From Phytohabitans flavus (GTDB lineage Bacteria > Actinomycetota > Actinomycetes > Mycobacteriales > Micromonosporaceae): 64,000 bases of DNA. The DNA lies in the NCBI RefSeq assembly GCF_011764545.1, contig NZ_AP022870.1, positions 7,012,001-7,076,000 on the forward strand, written 5' to 3'. Numbering within the stretch: the stretch's first letter is position 1; each line of letters begins with the position of its first letter. The notes beneath the pieces were generated by a model. That model had not been told where the DNA came from. It worked only from the letters and a program-made list of their open reading frames with translations, and ran no database searches. The position numbers and the translations under genes are program-made. Shown here one piece after another: positions 50,864 through 60,483 of this stretch.

Positions 50864-51973
50864 GTGACCACGAACATCTTCAACCGCCGGCGCGCCGAGC
50901 GCTTCGCGCAGCTCCTTGACGAGGCCCATGGCGGTCGCCGGCACCATGTGCGCGACCGTGCCGACGAGGAGCTAGCCGAGCTCATCGCGGTCAGCGACCA
51001 CCTGATCGCCGCGAAGCCGCCCGTCGAGATCGACCCAGAATTCCGTACCGGCCTGCGGGCGATGCTCGTGGCCAAGGCCGAGCGGGACGGGATCGGCGCG
51101 ACCGCGGCAAAGGCACCAGAGCCTGACTTCTCGCCCGAGTCGCGCACGCGGTTCGCCGGCCGCCGGATCCGCGCCCGCGGCGCCGTGATCGTCGGTGTGG
51201 CCATTGGCGCGATCGCCGTCTCGGGCATGTCCGCGGCCAGCGAAAACGCGATGCCCGGCGATGCGCTGTACGGCGTCAAGCGCTCGACCGAGCGGGCCCA
51301 GCTCGCGCTGGCCAGCTCGGACGTCACGCGGGGCCAGCTCTTCCTCGACTTCGCCCGCACCCGGGTCGCCGAGGCCGGCGAGGTGCGGGACACCCGCGAG
51401 TTCTCCGGGGTGCTCGACGACATGGACGGCGACACCCGCGAGGGCGCGAAGCTGCTGCACGGCGCGGCCGTGGAAAGGCGCGACGCGACCCCGTTGGACG
51501 CGGTCGACACGTTCGTGAGTGGGCAGCGCAAGCAGATCACCAAGATGCTCGACCGGCTGCCCCGCGCCAGCCGCGACCGCGCCGTCGAGTCGCTCACGGT
51601 GCTCGACCAGGTGAGCCAGCGCGCCAAGGGTCTGCGTAACACGCTCTCCTGCGGCGACGCGGCGACCGTCGGTGCCGACGCGCTCGGCCCGAAGCCGGGC
51701 ACCTGCTGGTCGGCACCAAGGCACGACCGCGCGGGTCCGGGATCCGGTCCGGGCGCGGGTACCCCGGAGCGTGGCGGCGCCAAGCCGGCCGCGGAGCCCT
51801 CCGGGGGTGCCTCGCCCGAGCCGACCAGCAGCGCCAAGGCGACGGCGACGGCGGGTACGCCCACGCCGGCCGCCTCAGCGTCTGTGGAGCAGCCCGCGCC
51901 GACTCCGTCCAGTACCGACGACGGTGGACTCCTCGATGGCCTGGGACGAATCCTCGGTGACCTGCTGGGTTAG
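50864..51973 (+). CDS. DUF5667 protein, probable RsbN-type anti-sigma factor for BldN
   Basis: The 369-residue protein has a cytoplasmic N-terminal domain (RRRAERFAQLLDEAHGGRRH, ELAELIAVSDHLIAAKP). One membrane span follows (AVIVGVAIGAIAVSGM), then an extracellular DUF5667 helical domain (NAMPGDALYGVKRSTERAQL) and a long Pro/Ala/Ser/Thr-rich C-terminus. It follows bldN by about 190 bp. In Streptomyces RsbN is a single-pass BldN antagonist; this protein is larger but has the same layout and position. GTG 50864 has AGGGAGG upstream. The ligand sensed by the outer part is unknown. Confidence 0.8.
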   Translation: MTTNIFNRRRAERFAQLLDEAHGGRRHHVRDRADEELAELIAVSDHLIAAKPPVEIDPEFRTGLRAMLVAKAERDGIGATAAKAPEPDFSPESRTRFAGRRIRARGAVIVGVAIGAIAVSGMSAASENAMPGDALYGVKRSTERAQLALASSDVTRGQLFLDFARTRVAEAGEVRDTREFSGVLDDMDGDTREGAKLLHGAAVERRDATPLDAVDTFVSGQRKQITKMLDRLPRASRDRAVESLTVLDQVSQRAKGLRNTLSCGDAATVGADALGPKPGTCWSAPRHDRAGPGSGPGAGTPERGGAKPAAEPSGGASPEPTSSAKATATAGTPTPAASASVEQPAPTPSSTDDGGLLDGLGRILGDLLG

Positions 51974-52064
51974 GGCCGACGCCCCGAGCAGCCCCCGCTT
52001 TAAGGGTGATTCAGGGTCTCGTTGGCTACCCTCCCTAGGAAAAGAGCCAGAGGGAGGTCCACGC

Positions 52065-52964
52065 GTGGCGCGCACCCGCAGGGTCGTCGGCGGAAAGTCC
52101 AAGAAGGTGACCGTCAGCACTGACGCCTACGGCCACACCGCCGGCTGGGCCGCCACCGACCTGGAGGCGGCCCTGGCTGTTCCGCCGGACAGCGAGGCAG
52201 CGGCGTTCTTCGACGTCGACAACACGATGATGCAGGGCGCCTCGATCTACTGGTTCGCCCGCGGGCTGGCCGCCCGCAAGTACCTGACGACCGGCGACCT
52301 CGCCCGTTTCGCCTGGCAGCAGGCCCGCTTCCGGCTGCTCGCGCGCGAGCACGCCGGCGACATGTCCCGGGCCAAGGCCACCGCACTCGCGTTCGTCGAG
52401 GGCTGGCGGGTCGACGACATGGAGCGGCTCAGCGAGGAGATCTTCGACGAGCTGATGGCCGAGCGGATCTGGGACGGCACCCGCGCGCTCGCCCAGCTCC
52501 ACCTCGACGCCGGCCAGCGGGTGTGGCTGGTGAGCGCGGCGCCGGTCGAGCTCGGCCGCGTGATCGCCGGGCGGCTCGGCCTCACCGGCGCGGTCGGCAC
52601 GGTCGCCGAGGTCAAGGACGGTGCGTACACCGGGCGCCTGGTTGGCGATCTCATGCACGGACCGGCCAAGGCGGACGCGATCCTCCAGCTCTCCGAGGTC
52701 GAGGGGCTCGACCTGTCCCGCTGTACGGCCTACAGCGACTCGTCCAACGACATCCCGATGCTGTCGATCGTGGGCAATGCGTGCGCCGTCAACCCGGACA
52801 GCGCGCTCCTCGCCGAGGCCCGCGAGCGGGGCTGGGACGTGCGCGACTTCCGCACCGGACGCAAGGCCGCCAAGATCGCGGTACCCACGACCGCCGCCAC
52901 GGCGGTGCTCGTCGGCGCGGTCGCCGCTGGCGTGGCACTACGCCGCCGCAGGTCCCGCCGGTGA
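52065..52964 (+). CDS. HAD-IB family hydrolase (SerB-like phosphatase), membrane-anchored
   Basis: The 299-residue protein has motif I AAFFDVDNTMMQGASIYWFA, the Thr/Ser motif II WLVSAAPVELGRVIAGRLG, Lys in GPAKADAILQL and motif IV AYSDSSNDIPMLSIVGN. A C-terminal helix (TAATAVLVGAVAAGVAL) followed by Arg residues anchors it. It resembles the Rv0505c/SerB1 type near hemA in mycobacteria (from memory). The substrate may be phosphoserine or another phosphomonoester. GTG 52065 has GAGGGAGG at 7 bases. Confidence 0.85.
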   Translation: MARTRRVVGGKSKKVTVSTDAYGHTAGWAATDLEAALAVPPDSEAAAFFDVDNTMMQGASIYWFARGLAARKYLTTGDLARFAWQQARFRLLAREHAGDMSRAKATALAFVEGWRVDDMERLSEEIFDELMAERIWDGTRALAQLHLDAGQRVWLVSAAPVELGRVIAGRLGLTGAVGTVAEVKDGAYTGRLVGDLMHGPAKADAILQLSEVEGLDLSRCTAYSDSSNDIPMLSIVGNACAVNPDSALLAEARERGWDVRDFRTGRKAAKIAVPTTAATAVLVGAVAAGVALRRRRSRR

Positions 52965-53051
52965 AGCGCCCGGCGTGAGCTTAGGCGGCCGTGGTACCAG
53001 CGGCAGTGGCCCCGCACGCGAGGCCCGCGGCCGCGAATGAAAGGCAGGCAG

Positions 53052-54194
53052 ATGACCCCGACCGCCGGGCGACCGGTGGTGCCGGCGCCGCGATCGGGCC
53101 GGCGGGTGGTTGGGCTGGCTGGCCTCGGCGTCGCGGTGGCCGCCGCCGGTACCCTGCTCGCGCTCTCGCCCGACCACAAGCAGCCCGCGGGACCCCAGCA
53201 GCCACGCACCGTCGCCGAGGTGTGGCCGGACGCCGAGCGCGCCGACCTCGCTGGCGGGCTGCCGGACGGGCCGCAGTACAGCCCGGTCTACTTCCTGGAC
53301 GCCAAGACCTCGCTGGGTACGGCGCCCGAGCCCGGCGGCACCGACCAGCGGCTGGTCCTGCGGACGGCAGACGGCTCGGTACGGGAGCTGCGCCGCCTGC
53401 CCGTCGACGGCACCCCGCAGTTCGGCGGGTTCGTCCGCGCCGGTGACGAGGTGGCCTGGGCGGAGTCGGTAAGCGACGCCGACGGTTCCGCCCGCACCCG
53501 CATGTGGATCGCCAACGTGGCGAGCGGTGGGCCCGCCCGCATGCTCACCGAGGACACCGGCGACGTGGTGCTCTTCAACTCGGAGTACGACATGGTGATC
53601 GCCGGCGGCCGCCTGCACTGGGTGTCGGTCTCCCCCCAGAGCGAGACGGCCACCGAGGTCCGGTCGGTACCGCTCGGCGGGGGCACGGTGTCGGTACGCG
53701 ACGAGCCGGGCGCCTGGGCACTGTCGGCCTGGCCGTGGCTGGTCAGCGCCGGCAGCGGACAGACCGGCCCGGTCCAGCTCCGCAACCTGGACACCCAGCA
53801 GGTGACGACGGTGGACGCGACGGCCACCGAGCTCGCCACCTGCGGCCCGGCCTGGTGCCGCGTGCTGGTGCTGGCCGGCGAGGGACCGTCCCGCATCGAC
53901 CTGATGCGCCCGGACGGCGGCGACCGGCGCCGGGTAGCGGGCGGCGCGGCCACCGCCTCGGTGATCGACGTCGCGCTCCTCGACCGGTTCGAGGTGCTCT
54001 CCCAGAGCGGCGGCGATGGCAGCGCACCGATCAGCTCCCAGCAGCTGTTGCTCTACGACCTGAAGGAGCAGCGCGTCGTGGTGGTGGCCGACGGCGTCGG
54101 GATCGTCCAGAGCCGCGGTGGCCTGCTCTGGTGGTCGACCGGCGACAACGAAACGACCGCCTGGCACACGATCGACCTACGCACCCTGAAGTAG
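53052..54194 (+). CDS. Secreted or membrane-anchored TolB/beta-propeller-like protein
   Basis: The 380-residue protein has an N-terminal hydrophobic helix (VVGLAGLGVAVAAAGTLLAL) that is a signal peptide or anchor. About ten beta-rich repeats follow (FVRAGDEVAWAESV, AGGRLHWVSVSPQSETATEV, SRGGLLWWSTGDNETTAWHTI). The pattern fits a propeller of WD/TolB type. There are no catalytic motifs. ATG 53052 is chosen over 53037. No partner is indicated by neighbours, although the same gene seems to accompany HAD-IB in relatives. Confidence 0.6.
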   Translation: MTPTAGRPVVPAPRSGRRVVGLAGLGVAVAAAGTLLALSPDHKQPAGPQQPRTVAEVWPDAERADLAGGLPDGPQYSPVYFLDAKTSLGTAPEPGGTDQRLVLRTADGSVRELRRLPVDGTPQFGGFVRAGDEVAWAESVSDADGSARTRMWIANVASGGPARMLTEDTGDVVLFNSEYDMVIAGGRLHWVSVSPQSETATEVRSVPLGGGTVSVRDEPGAWALSAWPWLVSAGSGQTGPVQLRNLDTQQVTTVDATATELATCGPAWCRVLVLAGEGPSRIDLMRPDGGDRRRVAGGAATASVIDVALLDRFEVLSQSGGDGSAPISSQQLLLYDLKEQRVVVVADGVGIVQSRGGLLWWSTGDNETTAWHTIDLRTLK

Positions 54195-54208
54195 AGGATC
54201 AATTTCAT

Positions 54209-54491
54209 CAGAGATTGAGCTACCGCGATGCCCGTTGTGGTCCAGACCGCTGCTCCCGCAGCCTCACCCTCCGCGCTTCACGACCATCACCCCGGCCAGC
54301 GCGATGATCGCCACGGACGACCGCAGCGCCCGCCGATCAAGGGCGGGGTTCGCCCTGCGGGCGATGGCGTCGGAGGGACGAGACCACCTCAACCGCCGTG
54401 CGGCGAAGTCTGGTTGTGAAACCGCGGTGGGTGAGGCCGCGGGAGCGACGGTCTGGACCACAACGGACGTCGCGGTAGCTCAAGATCTCTG
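54209..54491. mobile_element. 283-bp element with ~77-bp terminal inverted repeats (family A MITE)
   Basis: The left arm 54209-54285 (CAGAGATTGAGCTACCGCG ...) and right arm 54412-54491 are inverted copies with few mismatches and small indels. The interior (126 bp) has no protein frame. Short ORFs in it only read the repeat, for example the MPVVVQTAAPAASPS frame. It fills the intergenic gap 54195-54500. A solo arm with the same repeat is at 9376-9435. Non-autonomous transposition is inferred from the structure. Confidence 0.75.
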
Positions 54492-54500
54492 TCTTTGGGG

Positions 54501-55379
54501 TTAGCGGCCGAAGGGGTCGGGGCGCTTTTCCAGGAGCTGGTGGAGGGTCTGCTGGATCGTCTCGCGCACCTGGTCGGCGAGGTTGAAGATGACCATCGGG
54601 TCGTCGGCGTAGTCGACCAGGTCGGCGGTGGAGATCGGCGGGCAGAACTCGATCAGCCACTTGCTCGGCAGCGGCAGCAGCCCGAGCGGCCCCAGCCAGG
54701 GGAATGTGGGGGTGACCGGGAAGTACGGCAGCTTGAGCAGGCGGGCCAGCGGCTTGAGGTCGGCCAGGATCGGGTAGATCTCCTCGGCGCCGACGATCGC
54801 CACCGGCACGATCGGGGTACCGGTGCGGAGCGCCGCCGAGACGAAGCCGCCGCGGCCGAAGCGCTGGAGCTTGTACCGGTCGCGGTAGTGCTTGCCGACG
54901 CCCTTGAAGCCCTCCGGGAAGACGCCGACCAGCTCACCAGCACGCAGCAGCCGCTCGGCGTCCGGGTTGCAGGCCACGGTGCCGCCCGACTTGCGGGTCA
55001 GCTCGGAGAGCACCGGCACCCGGAAGACCAGGTCGGCGCCGAGCAGCCGCAGGTAGCGGGCCTTGGGATGCCCGTCGTGCACGGCGATCGAGAGCATCAG
55101 CGCGTCCATCGCGATGGTGCCGGAGTGGTTGCCGACGACCAGGCCCGCGCCGTCGTCGGGCAGGTGCTCCAGGCCGAAGACCTCGGTGCGGAACCAGTCG
55201 CGGTGCAGCCGGCGCAGGATCGGATAGAAGACGTGGCCGGTCAGCTCGGGGTCGAAGCCGAACTCGTCCACCTCGTACTGCCCGGAGACGCGACGACGCA
55301 GGAAGGAGAGGGCCGACGCGACCCGCTGGTCCCACGGGTCGCCCGGCCAGTCCTCGATCTCCCGATCCCGATCGCTCAT
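54501..55379 (-). CDS. 1-acyl-glycerol-3-phosphate acyltransferase-like (PlsC family)
   Basis: The 292-residue protein has the acyltransferase motif GLVVGNHSGTIAMDALM (His and Asp separated by six residues, as in the mycobacterial Rv0502 type) and GVFPEGFKGVGKHYRDRYKL. Motif III/IV parts include TGTPIVPVAIVGAEEIYPIL. There is no long hydrophobic region, so it is a peripheral membrane enzyme. It overlaps the epimerase by 4 bp. It probably acylates lysophosphatidic acid or a lipid precursor in the membrane. Confidence 0.85.
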   Translation of the reverse strand: MSDRDREIEDWPGDPWDQRVASALSFLRRRVSGQYEVDEFGFDPELTGHVFYPILRRLHRDWFRTEVFGLEHLPDDGAGLVVGNHSGTIAMDALMLSIAVHDGHPKARYLRLLGADLVFRVPVLSELTRKSGGTVACNPDAERLLRAGELVGVFPEGFKGVGKHYRDRYKLQRFGRGGFVSAALRTGTPIVPVAIVGAEEIYPILADLKPLARLLKLPYFPVTPTFPWLGPLGLLPLPSKWLIEFCPPISTADLVDYADDPMVIFNLADQVRETIQQTLHQLLEKRPDPFGR

Positions 55380-56437
55380 GAGCTTTCTTTCGCAGCGACG
55401 GCGCGGACCCGCCGGATCCCGTCCAGGATGGCCCGCTCGGCCACCGCCAGCTGGTCGGCGGTCACCAGTGCGCCGTCGGCGTGCCCGCGGATGAAGTCGT
55501 CGAACGCCGCCGCGGTGGTGCGCGGCTCGAAGCCGTACTCCTCGACGAGGCGGGTGGTGTCCACCACGCGGCCGTGCACGAAGAGGTCGAGCTGGTCGAG
55601 GCCATAGCGGCCGAAACGGAGCCCGCCAGCGAGCGTCGCGGCGGCGGATAGGCCGGGCTCGAAGACCGGCACGGCGAGCCGCCCCGCCCGCCGGATTGCC
55701 TGGGAGAGCGCGAGGACCCCGGCGCCCGCCACGTTGTACGTACCGGGGTGGTCCTCCACCACCGAACGGTGCAGCACCTCGAGCGCGTCGTCCACGTGCA
55801 GGAACTGCAACCGCGGATCGCGACCGAACACGGTGGGCACGATCGGCTGGGCGAAGTACCGGGTCAGCGAGGTGTCCGCCCTCGAACCGATGAAGGGCGC
55901 GAAGCGGAGCACTGTCGCGCTGACGTCGGGCCGCCGGCGGCGGAAGCCGCGCAGGTAGCCCTCGACGTCGAGGATGTCCCGCGCGAACCCGCCCCGCGGC
56001 ACCTGGCGCGGCTCGGTGTCCTCGGTGAAGACGGCGGGGTCGCGGAACGATGCGCCATAGGCCGCCGTGGACGAACGCATCACCAGCTTGCGCAGGTGGG
56101 GTGCCTGCTGGCAGGCAGCGAGGAGCTGCATTGTGCCGATGACGTTTTGCTCTTTCATCGCCGCCCGACCGCCCGGCTCGGGCGATGTGAGCAGCGCGAG
56201 ATGCACCACGACCTCGGCGTCAAGCTCGGCCACGACTGTCGGGGCCGATGCGGCGTCGGCGCGCACGTGCTCAACGCCGCCGAGCAGCTCCTGAATCTCG
56301 GCGGCGGGCTCGTTTGGGTCGAGACCGACCACGCGGCCGACGCGATCATCGGCGGCGAGGCGAGCGGCGACGTGCGCGCCAAGGTACCGGCAGATGCCGG
56401 TTACCACGACGACGCTAACGGCGGCAGTCACCGCCAC
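55376..56437 (-). CDS. NAD-dependent epimerase/dehydratase-like extended SDR
   Basis: The 353-residue protein has the start VVVVTGICRYLGAHVAARLA with TGxxxxxG, in which Cys and Arg replace the usual Gly/Phe. The sequence continues with KLVMRSSTAAYGASFRDPA, where the Ser and Tyr are, and RFAPFIGSRADT. The TxxGICRYLG variant is typical for the Rv0501/GalE2 group. The active-site Lys of YxxxK is not obvious (AYGAS). It sits with the acyltransferase and bS22 in an operon conserved in mycobacteria. GTG 56437 has GAGGTG upstream. Confidence 0.82.
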   Translation of the reverse strand: MAVTAAVSVVVVTGICRYLGAHVAARLAADDRVGRVVGLDPNEPAAEIQELLGGVEHVRADAASAPTVVAELDAEVVVHLALLTSPEPGGRAAMKEQNVIGTMQLLAACQQAPHLRKLVMRSSTAAYGASFRDPAVFTEDTEPRQVPRGGFARDILDVEGYLRGFRRRRPDVSATVLRFAPFIGSRADTSLTRYFAQPIVPTVFGRDPRLQFLHVDDALEVLHRSVVEDHPGTYNVAGAGVLALSQAIRRAGRLAVPVFEPGLSAAATLAGGLRFGRYGLDQLDLFVHGRVVDTTRLVEEYGFEPRTTAAAFDDFIRGHADGALVTADQLAVAERAILDGIRRVRAVAAKESS

Positions 56438-56479
56438 CTCACGTTTCGATGCTCGTCCGGCGCGGAAAGCCGGACGTGG

Positions 56480-56581
56480 CTACTTGCCGAGACGACGACG
56501 CTGGACGCGGGTCTTGCGCAGCAGCTTGCGGTGCTTCTTCTTAGCCATGCGCTTGCGGCGCTTTTTGACGACCGAGCCCAT
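56480..56581 (-). CDS. Small ribosomal protein bS22 (AURKAIKE family)
   Basis: The 33-residue product is very basic: it starts GSVVKKRRKRMAKKKHRKLL and ends RVQRRRLGK. This is the short bS22/AURKAIKE family of actinobacterial ribosomes. ATG 56581 is clear. It lies 42 bp before the epimerase start. Confidence 0.9.
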   Translation of the reverse strand: MGSVVKKRRKRMAKKKHRKLLRKTRVQRRRLGK

Positions 56582-56715
56582 ACGAAAGCCTTCCCGTTGC
56601 GATTCCTCGGCTACAGCCGGTCGCCAACCGGCGACCAATCTGGACAGCGGACCGGAGCTGCCTGGTGGGCGCCGACGCCCGTCGGACTCACGGTCGCCCA
56701 CCAGGGTAGCCCCTG

Positions 56716-56928
56716 CTACGCCGACTCTTGGAACGCCCCCCGAAGGTATTCGTGCACCGCGTGCTCCGGGACCCGGAAGGACCGGCCGACCCGGACCGCC
56801 GTCAACTCGCCCGAATGCACCAGCCGGTAAACGGTCATCTTCGAGACCCGCATCAGCGTCGCCACCTCGGCGACGGTCAGGAACTTGACCTCCGACAGTC
56901 TGCTCTCGGACTGTGGTGATCCTGCCAT
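56716..56928 (-). CDS. Helix-turn-helix (excisionase/MerR-type) DNA-binding protein, Rv0500A-like
   Basis: The 70-residue protein has FLTVAEVATLMRVSKMTVYR followed by LVHSGELTAVRVGRSFRVP. This is the short BldC/excisionase-like winged HTH seen as Rv0500A. It heads the operon with bS22, the epimerase and the acyltransferase, so it may autoregulate them. ATG 56928 is used. It is not phage-associated here despite the excisionase label. Confidence 0.9.
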   Translation of the reverse strand: MAGSPQSESRLSEVKFLTVAEVATLMRVSKMTVYRLVHSGELTAVRVGRSFRVPEHAVHEYLRGAFQESA

Positions 56929-57050
56929 GGCTCACCAACCCATCCCATCCCCGGCGCGCGCCGACGGGCGGGATGCGCCGCGGCGGGCAACGCGCGTGTA
57001 ACTAGTACGGTACCGGGACGGCTGTGACCCACGCGATCCCTTCAGCCAGA

Positions 57051-57062
57051 TGATCATGATCA
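57051..57062. promoter_or_regulatory. Palindrome TGATCATGATCA in the HTH-gene upstream region
   Basis: A perfect 12-bp palindrome (two TGATCA units) lies 123 bp upstream of the Rv0500A-like start, in a 257-bp gap that also holds GCATA-N7-TATGC. It may be an operator. Chance occurrence cannot be excluded. Confidence 0.3.
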
Positions 57063-57185
57063 GTCAGGTCACCACTCCGGGCGATCGCCCCAATTCGCCC
57101 CAATAGCGCATACCGTACCTATGCCTAAAGCCTCGCCTCATGCAATTCCAACGACTCGGGCGTAACTCTGATCACACGGAGAGGG

Positions 57186-58366
57186 CTACTCCGTACGGAG
57201 CGCGATCACCGGGTCGAGGCGCCCGGCGCGCTGGGCGGGTACCACGCCGAAGATGATGCCCACCGCCGCCGAGACCCCGAACGCCAGCGCCAGCGACCAC
57301 CACGTGATCGCCGCCGGTACCGGCGAGAGCTCACCCACCAGCAGCGCCGCACCCACGCCGAGCGCCATGCCGGTGACCCCGCCGATGGTCGTCAGCAGCA
57401 CCGCCTCCAGCAGGAACTGCACGCCGATGTCCCGTGGCCGGGCGCCGACCGCCTTCCGCAGCCCGATCTCCCGAGTCCGCTCGCGCACCGAGACCAGCAT
57501 GATGTTGGACACCCCCACCCCGCCCACGAGCAGCGAGATGCCCGCGATGGCGGCCAGCACGCCGGTCAGTACGCCCAGGATGTCGCCGAGTACCCCGAGG
57601 ATCTGCTCCTGCGTCACAGCGCTGAACTCGGTGTCCGGATGGCGCTTACTCAGCTCGGCCACGATCCGCTCGCCCAGCGCGTCGATCCGCTCCCGATCCG
57701 GCGCCTTGACCGCGATGCCGTCGATGCGGTTGGTGCCGTACAGCCGGTGTGCCGTGGTCACCGGTATGTGCACCTCGTCGTCCCGGTCCACGCCAAGGCT
57801 CTGGCCGAGCGGGGCGAAGACGCCGATCACCCGGAACCGTACGCCCGCCACCGACACCTGCTGTCCGATCGGGTCACGGTCGCCGAAGAGGGTGCGGGCC
57901 ACCGTCGCGCCGAGCACCGCCACCCGCCGCGCGGTGTCCACGTCGGACGAGGTGAGGTAGCTGCCGCGCGCGACGTTCCGGACGAAGACCTGCGGCGTCG
58001 TCTCCAGCACTCCCTGCACGGTGGTGAACGTGGAGCGGGTGCCGGCCCGTACCGTCTCGCCCGAGGTCACCGTGACCGCCACCCGCGACGGGTCGCCGAC
58101 CACCCGGCTCACCGCGTCGACGTCAGACAGCGAGAGTCGGGAGACGGAGGGCGCGGAGTTGAACTCCAGCCGCCCCGGCACGACGATCAACAGGTTGCTG
58201 CCGAGCCCCTCGACCTGCTGCTCCACCTCGCGCTTCGCACCGGTACCGATCGCGACGAGCACCACCACCGCGGCGACGCCGATCACCACCCCGAGCATGG
58301 TCAGGCCGCTGCGCAGCCGATTGGCGCGCAGGGCGTCGAGTGCGACCCGCCAGGCCTCGGCGATCC

Positions 58367-58370
<4 letters not shown>
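57186..58370 (-). CDS. MacB-type ABC transporter permease
   Basis: The 394-residue protein has an N-terminal membrane helix (RLRSGLTMLGVVIGVAAVVV), a large periplasmic-type domain, and three C-terminal helices with GGVGVSNIMLVSVRERTREIG and GLRKAVGARPRDIGVQFLLE. That is the MacB/FtsX signature. ATG 58370 overlaps the ATPase stop by 4 bp. It works with the ATPase and adaptor as an efflux or mechanotransmission complex. Confidence 0.92.
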
Positions 58371-59100
<730 letters not shown>

Positions 59101-59104
<4 letters not shown>

Positions 59105-60473
59105 GGCACCTCTTGGCCGGCGGTGACCTGGTCGGTGCCGCGGACGACCACGCTGTCGCCGGGCGACACCCCGGTGACGATCTGCACGACGTCCTGCCCC
59201 TGCACACCCACTGTCACGTCGACCCGCTCGGCGCGCCCGTCGCGTACGACCCAGACCGCCTCCCGCCCCTCGGCCGAGAAGACCGCCGCCGCGGGCACGG
59301 TGACCGCGTCGGCCGCTTCGCGTACCTGGAGGTGGACGACCGCGCTCATCCCCGGGCGGGGCAGTGGCGCGTCCCGGCCGTCGGCGTACTCGCCGGGGCC
59401 GAGGGCGAGCCGCACCCGGTACGACACGCCGCCACGTGCCGAGGCGGTCGGCAGCACGTCAACCGAGCGGACCTCACCCTCGTACGTGGCGCCGGTCGCC
59501 GCGTCCAGCTCCACCGTCGCTTTGAGCCCGGGGCGGACCAGCAGCACGTCGGTCTCGTCCACCTCGGCCACAAGCCCGAGCGCGGAGACATCCACCACGG
59601 TGAGGATCGCGACGCCTGCCGTGACCACCCCGCCGACCGGTACGGCGACATCGACGCCGGCGGCCGGGCCGGACGCCGCCGAGCCTGGCGGCAGCACACC
59701 GGCCGGCAGCTGCGCGCCGGATCCGCCGAGCAGCCCGGCCAGCGCCTCGGCCGAGGCACCGCCGGCTGGTGAGGCCGCGCCGCCGAGCTGTACCACGCCG
59801 GGTATCGGCGCCCGCAGCGTCAAAGCGTCCACGGTGGACTTCGCCAGGTCGTACGCCTGCTGCGCCTGCAACCGCTGGGCGGCGGAGAGCGCGCTGACCG
59901 CGGAGCTCAGCCCGGCTACGCCCCGCTGCACCGCGCGGACCGCCTGCCCAGCGGCGCGGGCGGCGGCCTCGTACTGCTTCTCGGCGGCGTCGACGTGGGC
60001 GAGCAGCGCGCCGCGTACCTGCTTATCCGCGATCTTGCCGGCGGCGGCCCGGGCGGCGTCGAACGCGGCCGCCGCGGCCTCGTCGGTATTGCGCTGCACG
60101 GTCGTAAGATTGACGCCGCCGCCGAAGCCACCGCCCGCCCGCTTCGCCGCGTCGAGTGCCGCCTTGGCCTGGGTGAGCCGCTGCTTCGCACCGGGCGAGT
60201 CGATGATCGCGAGCACCTGCCCGCGCCGCACGGTGTCACCCGGCCGTACGCGCATCGCGGCGAGCGTGCCGTCGGCCGGCGAGGTGAGCGTGGCGGCCGC
60301 CTTGGCGGTGATGGCAGCCGGGGCATCGACCACCTCGGACACCGCGCCTCGGGACGCGCTGCCGAGGGCGACGGCGGACTCGTCGCCGTCGCAGGACGCG
60401 GCTGTCCCGCCGAGCGCGAGGAGGGTCGCGCCGGCGAGCAGGATCAGTCTTCGTGGCGGGGGACGCCAGACAC
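59101..60473 (-). CDS. HlyD/MacA-type periplasmic adaptor (lipoprotein), one frameshift at the start
   Basis: The first part of the frame (from GTG 60473, VSGVPPPRRLILLAGATLLA with a Cys at TAASC) joins the main frame at SEVVDAPAAITAKAAATLTS if G5 at 60458-60462 is G6. The rest has the biotinyl-lipoyl-like GTLAAMRVRPGDTVRRGQVL, a coiled-coil hairpin, and the beta-barrel part (VLPTASARGGVSYRVRLALG). About 457 residues result. The lipobox Ala-Ala-Ser-Cys is plausible. It bridges MacB to the envelope. It starts 10 bp after the metallopeptidase stop. Confidence 0.82.
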
Positions 60474-60483
60474 GCGGGTAATG

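Noticed and set aside
56716..56928. Excisionase as a sign of an integrated element
   Set aside because: The gene sits in a conserved chromosomal operon with bS22 and has no integrase or attachment repeats.
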